This document shows, piece by piece, positions 6,475 through 11,625 of a DNA stretch of 11,625 nt. The stretch is taken from assembly GCA_004282995.1 (NCBI GenBank), contig SHLU01000053.1, positions 1 to 11,625 of the forward strand, written 5' to 3'. The DNA comes from Sphingomonadaceae bacterium (lineage in GTDB: Bacteria > Pseudomonadota > Alphaproteobacteria > Sphingomonadales > Sphingomonadaceae). The translations under genes were made by a program, and so were the position numbers. How positions within the stretch are numbered: the first letter of the stretch is position 1; each line of letters opens with the position of its first letter. The notes below the pieces were generated by a model. It ran no database searches, was not told the origin of the DNA, and saw nothing but the letters and a program-made list of their open reading frames with translations.

Positions 6475-7700
6475 CCGAAGATCCTTTGGGTTCGTTCGAT
6501 GCCGCGCAGCAGCGCGGCGATATCGTTTTCATCGCTATACAGGCCGAAACTCGCACGCGCAGTGGCGGGAACGCCAAGGTGGGCCATCAATGGCTGGGCG
6601 CAGTGGTGACCGGCCCTGATTGCGACATTCTCTTCATCCAATATGGTGCCCAGATCGTGCGGGTGAACCCCCTCGATCACGAAGGAGAGGATGCCGGCGC
6701 TCGATTCTGGGCCGAGGAGGCGGATCGAGTTGAACTGTCCGAGCGCCTCGCGCGCCTGCCGCACGAGCGCGTTTTCATGCGCGTAGAGCCGTTCCATGCC
6801 CCCCGAACCGCAAGCTGCTTCGACATAGTCGATCGCCGCATGCAGCGCGATAGCCTCGGTAATCATCGGCGTTCCGGCCTCGAACCGCTGGGGTGGCGGG
6901 GCATAGGTGGTTTTGGCGAAAGTGACGGAATCGATCATCGAGCCGCCGCCCTGCCACGGGGGCATAGCATCGAGCAGGTCCTCGCGCGCCCACAACGCAC
7001 CGATGCCGGTGGGACCGTAAAGCTTGTGACCGGAGAAAACGAAGAAGTCGCACTCGAGTTCGCTCATGTCGAGCCGCATACGTGGGGCGCTCTGGCACCC
7101 GTCGAGCAACAGCTTGGCGCCCACTCCATGTGCCGCCCTCGCCGCCCGCTTCGCCTTCAGCACAGAGCCAAGGACGTTCGAAACATGCACCAGAGCCACC
7201 AGCTTGTGCTGCTTGGTCAGATGGGCTTCGAGCCAGTCAAGGTCGATCAGCCCTTCTTCAGTAATCGGGCAGACGTCGATTTCCGCGCCAACCCGCTGGG
7301 CCAGCATCTGCCAGGGCACGATATTGGAATGATGCTCGAGCTGACTGAGCATGATCCGGTCACCCGGGCCCAGATTGCTGTCGCCCCAGCTTTGCGCGAC
7401 CAGGTTGATGCCCTCGGTCGCGACGCGCACGAACACCACTTCGTTTTCGCTGGCCGCACCGATGAATTCGGCCACCCTCCGCCGCGCCGCTTCATAGCCG
7501 AGCGTCATCTGCGCGCTGCGCGAATAGACCCCGCGATGGACGGTCGCATAGTCCTTGCCCAAAGCGCGGGACATGGCGTCGATCACCGCCTGCGGTTTTT
7601 GCGCGGTGGCAGCGGTATCGAGATAGTGCCACGGCTCCCCCTCGGGCGTCACAAGCCCGGGAAAATCCGCCTTGCGCGAGAGGATGGCGGTTTCCTTCAC
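6471..7700 (-). CDS. sufS: SUF cysteine desulfurase SufS (PLP-dependent)
   Basis: Group II cysteine desulfurase that removes sulphur from L-cysteine as an enzyme-bound persulphide and feeds it to SufBCD. The length of 409 residues is normal. PLP site residues are visible: His123 in QLEHHSN, Asp200 and Gln203 in LLLDGCQS, and the Schiff-base Lys226 in SGHKLYGPTG. The active cysteine is Cys367 in RAGHHCAQP, with Arg362 nearby for substrate carboxylate binding. The short active-site loop and the numbering close to E. coli SufS place it in the SufS rather than the IscS/NifS group. LLLDGCQS carries Cys where Ala is usual. Translation begins with GTG, overlapping the sufD stop as GTGA; no later Met occurs before the PLP region. 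SufS enzymes usually need SufE or SufU, and neither gene is in the window. Confidence 0.96.
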   Translation of the reverse strand: MKETAILSRKADFPGLVTPEGEPWHYLDTAATAQKPQAVIDAMSRALGKDYATVHRGVYSRSAQMTLGYEAARRRVAEFIGAASENEVVFVRVATEGINLVAQSWGDSNLGPGDRIMLSQLEHHSNIVPWQMLAQRVGAEIDVCPITEEGLIDLDWLEAHLTKQHKLVALVHVSNVLGSVLKAKRAARAAHGVGAKLLLDGCQSAPRMRLDMSELECDFFVFSGHKLYGPTGIGALWAREDLLDAMPPWQGGGSMIDSVTFAKTTYAPPPQRFEAGTPMITEAIALHAAIDYVEAACGSGGMERLYAHENALVRQAREALGQFNSIRLLGPESSAGILSFVIEGVHPHDLGTILDEENVAIRAGHHCAQPLMAHLGVPATARASFGLYSDENDIAALLRGIERTQRIFG

Positions 7701-8452
7701 ACCGCACCGCCCAGCGCATCGAGCGCAGTCTTCAGCAACCGCTCCTGCTCATCCGCATCTTCAAGCGCCACGAGGGCATCGCCGAGGAATGCCTGCACCA
7801 GCAGGCGCTTGGCCAGCTGCGGCGGGATACCGCGGGCGGCCATGTAGTATCGCGCCATTTCGTCGATCTGACCGACGGTCGCGCCATGTGCACATTTGAC
7901 GTCGTCGGCAAAGATCTCGAGCTGCGGCACGGCATGGGCCGCAGCGCCTTTCTCGAGCAGCAAGCCCTTGAAATCCTGTGCCGCATCAGTCTTCTGTGCA
8001 TCGCGCGCAACATTGATGGTGCCGAGGAAATTGCCGCTCGCCCGGCCCCAGTGGACCGCGCGCACGACCTGGTTGGAAGTGCCCTCCGGTTCGGCATGGT
8101 CGACGCTGGTGACGAATTCGCGCACCGCCTCGCCGCCTCCGATGGTGGCACCGCCAAACTCGAAATGGGCACCCTTGGCCAACCGCACTTCGACCTCGAC
8201 CCGGCACGATGCCGCGCCGGCGATGACGGTAAACATTTCGGCCCGCGCACCTTCCTCCAGCGTCAGCCGGACCCGATGCAATTCGGCCGTATCGCCGCCG
8301 ACGATCATGGCGTGGCAGCGCGTTTCGCCAGCCGCCAGCGCGATCTCTTTCCACGTCTCGAGCGCGTCGGAGCCAAGCCGTTCGAGCGCGTCGATATCGG
8401 CATAGCGCCAGGCCTCGTCCCGACGGGTCGGAAGGGTGGCCGTATCAGGCAT
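7697..8452 (-). CDS. sufD: SUF scaffold subunit SufD, compact form
   Basis: Partner of SufB in the SufBC2D complex, forming the parallel beta-helix heterodimer on which the cluster is assembled in the cytosol. The 251-residue product has the N-terminal RRDEAWRYADI (10-20) typical of SufD, a beta-helix core (about 45-180) and the diagnostic DVKCAHGATVGQIDEMARYY (184-203). Cys187 and His189 correspond to E. coli Cys358 and His360 at the SufB-SufD interface. The C-terminal helices ARGIPPQLAKRLLVQAFL (206-223) bind SufC. It is much shorter than E. coli SufD (423 residues) because the N-terminal helical domain and part of the core are reduced; the intact motifs at both ends argue against truncation. 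The start overlaps sufC by 8 nt and the stop overlaps sufS as GTGA. Confidence 0.93.
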   Translation of the reverse strand: MPDTATLPTRRDEAWRYADIDALERLGSDALETWKEIALAAGETRCHAMIVGGDTAELHRVRLTLEEGARAEMFTVIAGAASCRVEVEVRLAKGAHFEFGGATIGGGEAVREFVTSVDHAEPEGTSNQVVRAVHWGRASGNFLGTINVARDAQKTDAAQDFKGLLLEKGAAAHAVPQLEIFADDVKCAHGATVGQIDEMARYYMAARGIPPQLAKRLLVQAFLGDALVALEDADEQERLLKTALDALGGAV

Positions 8453-9194
8453 CGGCCATCACCGCGTCATAGCCTTCGTCTTCCAGCTGCTGCGCCAGTT
8501 GGGGCCCACCGGTGCGCACGATCCTGCCCTTGGCCAGCACGCTGACCTTGTCAGGCCGCACCACTTCGAGCAGCCGCTGGTAGTGAGTGATCAACAGCAC
8601 GCCCTTATCGGGCTGGCGCATGATGGTATTGATCCCTTCGCCCACCACGCGCAGCGCATCGATATCGAGCCCGCTGTCGGTCTCGTCGAGCACCGCGAAG
8701 GCGGGGTCGAGTATGCCCATCTGGACCATCTCGGCGCGCTTCTTCTCACCCCCCGAAAAGCCGACATTCACCTGCCGCTTGAGCATTTCCATGTCGAGCT
8801 TGAGCAGGCCGGCCTTCTCGCGGGCCAGCTTGAGGAACTCACCGCCACTCAAGGGTTCCTCGCCGCGTCCCTTGCGCTGGGCATTCAATGCCTCGCGCAG
8901 GAATTGTACGTTGGAAACGCCGGGGATCTCGACCGGATATTGGAAGCCCAGGAACAGGCCGGCCGAGGCGCGTTCATGCGGGTCGAGTTCGAGCAGGTCC
9001 TGCCCCCTGAACTCGACCGATCCGCCGGTCACTTCATAGCCCGGACGGCCGCCCAGCACGTAAGCGAGGGTCGACTTGCCGGCGCCGTTTGGGCCCATGA
9101 TTGCGTGCACTTCGCCCGCAGGTACCTCCAGCGTCAGGCCATTGAGGATTTGCTTGCCGTCGATTTCGGCTGTGAGGTTATCAATCTTGAGCAT
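8445..9194 (-). CDS. sufC: SUF ATPase SufC (ABC-type)
   Basis: ABC-family ATPase of the SufBC2D scaffold; ATP binding and hydrolysis drive the rearrangement that exposes the cluster-building site. The product has 249 residues. It shows Walker A GPNGAGKST (34-42), the Q-loop FLGFQYPVEIPGV (81-93), the signature FSGGEKKRAE (146-155), Walker B FAVLDETDSGLDIDAL (166-181) and the H-loop His204 in LLITHYQRLL. The frame is open upstream to 9260, but MLKIDNLTAEI at 9194 is the normal SufC N-terminus; the extra 22 residues would be out of family and lie in the preceding gene. The start lies 14 nt inside that preceding gene and the stop overlaps sufD by 8 nt, so translation is probably coupled on both sides. 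Confidence 0.96.
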   Translation of the reverse strand: MLKIDNLTAEIDGKQILNGLTLEVPAGEVHAIMGPNGAGKSTLAYVLGGRPGYEVTGGSVEFRGQDLLELDPHERASAGLFLGFQYPVEIPGVSNVQFLREALNAQRKGRGEEPLSGGEFLKLAREKAGLLKLDMEMLKRQVNVGFSGGEKKRAEMVQMGILDPAFAVLDETDSGLDIDALRVVGEGINTIMRQPDKGVLLITHYQRLLEVVRPDKVSVLAKGRIVRTGGPQLAQQLEDEGYDAVMADA

Positions 9195-9879
9195 TGCTGT
9201 GGTCTCGGTCGAAATGTTCGATCTCCTGTTCGCCGGCCTCGGGGCACTGGCGCTGTTCAAGTTGGATCAACGAATTGTAACGCTGCAACTGGTTCTGGTA
9301 GCGCGCCACGTCCTGCTGGTCCTGCTTTGTGTAATCGGCCTTGGCGTAGATCGCCTCGACCTTGAGTTCTTCGGCATCCATGTAAACGCGGCGCTGGTCG
9401 ACCAGGCTTTGCAGCCTGGCGATGCAGCGCGGCGTATCGCCAGCCACCGACACCGCGACTCGGCTGCGCAGCGCGTCATATTCGGGCTGCGAGGAGAGCC
9501 TGGTGCCTACTGCGAGGTCGAGGCTCTGCCCGCGCGCAACATGAATGCGCTGCGCACGTTCGAAAATACCGGCGACCGCCATGGGCGGGGTGGCGGAGGC
9601 CTCTCCGGTCTTAGCCAACGCGGCATTGGCTTCCGCCTCGAACCGCGTGCGCTTCTTTTCGCAGCGCGGCACGTCCTGACGATATTGGGCGGCAAAGGTC
9701 GCGCCGTCACCAATGACGTAGGAACCCGAGCGAAGGCAGTCGTAATAGTCAGCCACATAGGGCTGGATGCGCACCGGGTATTCCAGCGTCCAGGTGGTTG
9801 GATCGTCCGGATAGACGGCTTCGACCGAACCGCTGGCCTGCTGCATCAGCAGTGTGGCGACGAGAGCGGATATGAACAT
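9181..9879 (-). CDS. Predicted exported cysteine-containing protein in the suf operon (232 aa), hypothetical
   Basis: Not recognised as a named family. The N-terminus MFISALVATLLMQQASGSVEA looks like a short signal peptide with a weak basic region, so the protein is probably periplasmic, though this is uncertain. The mature part has four cysteines (48, 73, 152, 212), an even number that could form two disulphides. Residues 32-77 carry LEYPVRI, YYDC, GDG, RQD and RCEKKR, a series shared with the neighbouring 126-residue exported protein. The C-terminal third (about 150-212) is Gln-, Arg- and Tyr-rich and predicted helical, possibly coiled coil. AAGGA lies upstream of the ATG with about 9-10 nt spacing. 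It follows the smaller exported gene by 22 nt and overlaps sufC by 14 nt, so it is expressed with the SUF scaffold. Confidence 0.78.
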   Translation of the reverse strand: MFISALVATLLMQQASGSVEAVYPDDPTTWTLEYPVRIQPYVADYYDCLRSGSYVIGDGATFAAQYRQDVPRCEKKRTRFEAEANAALAKTGEASATPPMAVAGIFERAQRIHVARGQSLDLAVGTRLSSQPEYDALRSRVAVSVAGDTPRCIARLQSLVDQRRVYMDAEELKVEAIYAKADYTKQDQQDVARYQNQLQRYNSLIQLEQRQCPEAGEQEIEHFDRDHSNAQD

Positions 9880-9901
9880 ACTTGCGGGTCCTTGTGCCGG
9901 C

Positions 9902-10282
9902 TCAGTCGATCGTCGGTTCGGTGAGCGAATCGATGTGGTTCAGCCAGTAATCGGCCACGGCCAGTCGCTCGGTCCGGTTGCGGCCCAGATAGAGGTCCTT
10001 CATCCTGCCCACGACCTTGCCGCGTGATTTCTCGCGGACGACGCTGCAATCCTGCCTCGCATTGGCCGGATTGAGCAGCTTGCCGTCCTTGCCATAGAGC
10101 GAGACGCCCTGCTCGGTCTGGCGGCAGACAAGGTAGGGCATCAGCGCCGGCGAGAGTTCCTGCGGGATATTGACCGGCTCAAGCCGCTCGGGCCGGGGCG
10201 CAGGCGCGTCGGCTTCGGCTTCGACGGGAGAGGCCAGCATGGCAGCGGCGATTGCGAAATTGGTGGCGATAACAGTCAACAT
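9902..10282 (-). CDS. Small predicted exported protein with a cysteine pair (126 aa), hypothetical
   Basis: Not recognised as a named family. The N-terminus MLTVIATNFAIAAAMLASPVEA resembles a Sec signal peptide, with likely cleavage after PVEA near residue 22, followed by a Pro/Ala-rich linker (25-33). The mature domain holds LEPVNIP (34-40), MPYLVC (48-53), GKDG (64-67), ARQDCSVVREK (75-85) and a helical tail (about 104-121). Only two cysteines, 53 and 79, are present, so one disulphide is plausible. The start at 10282 is fixed by a strong ribosome site, AAAGGAG, 6 nt upstream; the frame is open to 10324 but that extension would precede the signal peptide. It starts 16 nt after the DUF559 gene ends and is followed by a related exported gene. 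Confidence 0.78.
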   Translation of the reverse strand: MLTVIATNFAIAAAMLASPVEAEADAPAPRPERLEPVNIPQELSPALMPYLVCRQTEQGVSLYGKDGKLLNPANARQDCSVVREKSRGKVVGRMKDLYLGRNRTERLAVADYWLNHIDSLTEPTID

Positions 10283-10286
10283 GGGG

Positions 10287-10295
10287 CTCTCCTTT
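10287..10295 (-). promoter_or_regulatory. Strong ribosome binding site of the small exported protein
   Basis: AAAGGAGAG on the minus strand (10295-10287) leaves a 6-nt spacing between GGAG and the ATG at 10282. It is among the best Shine-Dalgarno matches in the suf cluster and decides this start over the in-frame ATG at 10324. It may allow independent, higher translation of this gene within the operon. Confidence 0.75.
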
Positions 10296-10298
10296 CCT

Positions 10299-10790
10299 TC
10301 AACCCCGCGGCCCGGCGCGGTCATCGCGGGTTGGACGGCGGCTACGCTTGTCGGCGATGCGGATCCGCATTCCGGCAGTGATCCGTTGCAGCACGGGGTC
10401 GATGTTCTCGAGGATATCCTGAGCCTTGATGCGCATCACGCGGATACCGACCGCCTCCAGGCTCTTGTCGCGCCGCTTGGCAATCCGTTCGTCCTGGTCC
10501 TCTTCATCGACGATGATCGCCATGCCAAGCTTGTGGCAGTTGAAGTCGACGATCGCGCTGCCGACCACGGCGTGGCGGGTGAAGGTGTAGGCGCCGAGGT
10601 TGGCCTTGGAGAACCGCTCGGCCAGCGCCTTGTGCGCCTCGGTCGAATGGCGGCGCAGCTCGCGCGCACGATCGTGCAGCGCGTCGAGGCGCTTATCCGA
10701 AATCTTCCACCCGCGGCCCTTCTTGTTGAGCGTGGGCTCGCCGTCGTTCTCCGACGGATCGCGCAGGTTGAGGGTCTTGCGTTCGGTCAC
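10299..10790 (-). CDS. DUF559 (PD-(D/E)XK endonuclease-like) protein in the suf operon
   Basis: A 163-residue protein with a DUF559 domain (about 40-138), related in fold to very-short-patch-repair endonucleases. Family marks are RARELRRHSTEAHKAL (41-56), FTRHAVVGSAIVDFNC (70-85), MAIIVDEEDQ (90-99), RRDKSLEAVGIRVMRI (106-121) and DILENIDPVLQRI (125-137). In typical members the pattern IVDF-x10-E-x-D-G-G-x-H supplies catalytic acids. Here Asp82 and Asp95 are kept, but the Glu position is Ile93 and the GGxH is EEDQD, so nuclease activity is doubtful. The GTG start at 10790 overlaps the sufB stop (GTGA) and has AAGGGAG 6 nt upstream; a longer in-frame opening to 11036 would lie entirely over sufB. 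The tails are basic, perhaps nucleic-acid binding. Its role in Fe-S assembly is unknown. Confidence 0.85.
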   Translation of the reverse strand: MTERKTLNLRDPSENDGEPTLNKKGRGWKISDKRLDALHDRARELRRHSTEAHKALAERFSKANLGAYTFTRHAVVGSAIVDFNCHKLGMAIIVDEEDQDERIAKRRDKSLEAVGIRVMRIKAQDILENIDPVLQRITAGMRIRIADKRSRRPTRDDRAGPRG

Positions 10791-11625
10791 CCCACGCTCC
10801 CTTCGAGCGATATCGCCAGCAGTTTCTGTGCCTCGACGGCAAATTCCATCGGCAGTTCCTTCAGTACCTCTTTCGCGAATCCGTTGACGATGAGGGCCAT
10901 CGCCTCTTCTTCGTCGAGCCCGCGCTGCATGGCGTAGAACAGCTGGTCGTCGCTGACCTTGCTTGTGGTCGCCTCGTGCTCGATCTGCGCTGTCGGGTTG
11001 CGGACCTCGATATAGGGCACGGTGTGGGCACCGCATTTGTCACCGATCAGCAGGCTGTCGCACTCGGTCCGGTTGCGCACGTTATCGGCGTTGGGGCCGA
11101 CCCGGACCAGGCCGCGATAGGTGTTGCTCGACTTGCCCGCGCTGATGCCCTTGGAAATGATCGTGCTGCGAGTGCCAGGCGCGTTGTGGATCATCTTGGT
11201 CCCGGTATCGGCCTGCTGGTAATTGTTGGTCACCGCGACTGAATAGAACTCGCCCACGCTGTCGACGCCGTTCAACACGCAGGAAGGATATTTCCACGTC
11301 ACCGCGCTGCCAGTTTCAACCTGGGTCCAGCTGATCTTGCTGCGCGCGCCCTGGCACAGGCCGCGCTTGGTGACGAAATTGTAGATCCCGCCCTTGCCCT
11401 CGGCATTGCCGGGATACCAATTCTGGACGGTCGAGTATTTGATTTCGGCATCGTCCAGCGCGACCAGTTCCACGACGGCTGCGTGGAGCTGGTTCTCATC
11501 ACGCATCGGCGCGGTGCAGCCTTCCAAGTAGCTGACGTAGGAGCCTTTTTCGGCCACGATCAACGTGCGTTCGAACTGGCCGGTATTCTCGGCATTGATG
11601 CGGAAATAGGTGCTCAGCTCCATCG
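10787..11625 (-). CDS. sufB: SUF scaffold subunit SufB, N-terminus cut by the window edge
   Basis: C-terminal 278 or so residues of SufB, the core scaffold subunit that receives sulphur from SufS and builds the cluster with SufC and SufD. The beta-helix core shows YFRINAENTGQFERTLIVAE, SYVSYLEGCTAPM, VQNWYPG and KGGIYNFVTKRG. The site region reads NRTECDSLLIGDKCGAHTVP, whose Cys before DSLLIG corresponds to E. coli Cys405, and IEHEATTSKV, whose Glu corresponds to Glu434. The C-terminal helices GLDEEEAMALIVNGFAKEVL contact SufC. Full-length SufB is about 480-490 residues, so roughly 200 residues and the operon promoter lie beyond base 11625. The stop overlaps the DUF559 start as GTGA. No frameshift is seen in the part present. 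Confidence 0.97.
   Translation of the reverse strand, partial: MELSTYFRINAENTGQFERTLIVAEKGSYVSYLEGCTAPMRDENQLHAAVVELVALDDAEIKYSTVQNWYPGNAEGKGGIYNFVTKRGLCQGARSKISWTQVETGSAVTWKYPSCVLNGVDSVGEFYSVAVTNNYQQADTGTKMIHNAPGTRSTIISKGISAGKSSNTYRGLVRVGPNADNVRNRTECDSLLIGDKCGAHTVPYIEVRNPTAQIEHEATTSKVSDDQLFYAMQRGLDEEEAMALIVNGFAKEVLKELPMEFAVEAQKLLAISLEGSVG
10797..10803 (-). promoter_or_regulatory. Ribosome binding site that sets the GTG start of the DUF559 gene
   Basis: AAGGGAG on the minus strand (10803-10797) lies 6 nt before the GTG at 10790-10788, inside the last sufB codons. Together with the GTGA stop-start overlap, it supports the GTG over upstream in-frame ATGs that would run antisense-free but fully across sufB. 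Confidence 0.7.

Noticed and set aside
6462..7847. Long open frame on the plus strand (461 codons)
   Set aside because: It lies wholly antisense to sufT, sufS and sufD, has no family motif, and reads as the usual antisense opening of a high-GC gene.
9195..9260. 22-residue N-terminal extension of SufC
   Set aside because: The SufC family begins at MLKIDNL; the extension overlaps the upstream gene and has no family support.
8436..9365. Open frame of 309 codons on the plus strand
   Set aside because: It is antisense to sufC, whose Walker and signature motifs are unmistakable.
9076..9924. Open frame of 282 codons on the plus strand
   Set aside because: It is antisense to the exported hypothetical and the start of sufC. 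Hydrophobic stretches in it are a mirror of the other strand, and the minus-strand genes fit the operon with proper ribosome sites.
10170..10937. Open frame of 255 codons on the plus strand
   Set aside because: It is antisense to the DUF559 gene, the end of sufB and the start of the small exported gene; no domain is recognisable.
10791..11036. N-terminal extension of the DUF559 gene
   Set aside because: The added 82 residues are an Arg-rich out-of-frame reading of sufB. The GTG with GTGA overlap and AAGGGAG fits better.

Overview
The window reads as chromosomal DNA of an alphaproteobacterium, most likely a member of the Sphingomonadales (Erythrobacteraceae/Sphingomonadaceae type). This is an inference from high-GC codon use, the sequence flavour of XseA, PurD and the SUF proteins, a compact SufD of about 250 residues, and several small proteins resembling conserved hypotheticals of that order. 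There are no mobile elements, rRNA or tRNA genes, or CRISPR arrays. The region is densely packed housekeeping DNA.

Left part (1-3434): the N-terminal 336 codons of xseA (minus strand) diverge from purD (plus strand). Their start codons share one CATG tetranucleotide, so each gene's ribosome binding site lies inside the other gene. purD then meets a PfkB-family adenosine/ribokinase-like kinase (minus strand) with stop codons interlocked on one TTAA. A 143-base divergent spacer with an inverted repeat follows.

Middle part (3435-5598, plus strand): an EI24-domain membrane protein is followed by an overlapping small lipoprotein. After a short spacer comes an uncharacterised all-helical protein with a clear internal duplication.

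Right part (5603-11625, minus strand, read right to left): a complete run of SUF iron-sulphur assembly genes apart from the cut 5' end of sufB. The order is sufB, a DUF559 (PD-(D/E)XK-like) gene, two small genes for predicted exported cysteine-pair proteins, sufC, sufD, sufS, a DUF59/MIP18 gene (sufT-like) and an A-type carrier (sufA-like). Most junctions overlap (GTGA, 14 nt, 8 nt, GTGA, ATGA, TGATG), which suggests one translationally coupled transcript. SufBCD would be the scaffold, SufS would supply sulphur, SufT would assist maturation and the A-type protein would carry clusters. No sufE or sufU partner for SufS is visible.

The least described content is the three-gene insert between sufB and sufC. 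The DUF559 protein has lost the glutamate expected at its nuclease site. The two exported proteins share a motif series (LE-PV-I, YxxC, DG, RQD, C), which suggests they are paralogues. Why predicted periplasmic proteins sit inside a cytosolic cluster-assembly operon is the main open question here.
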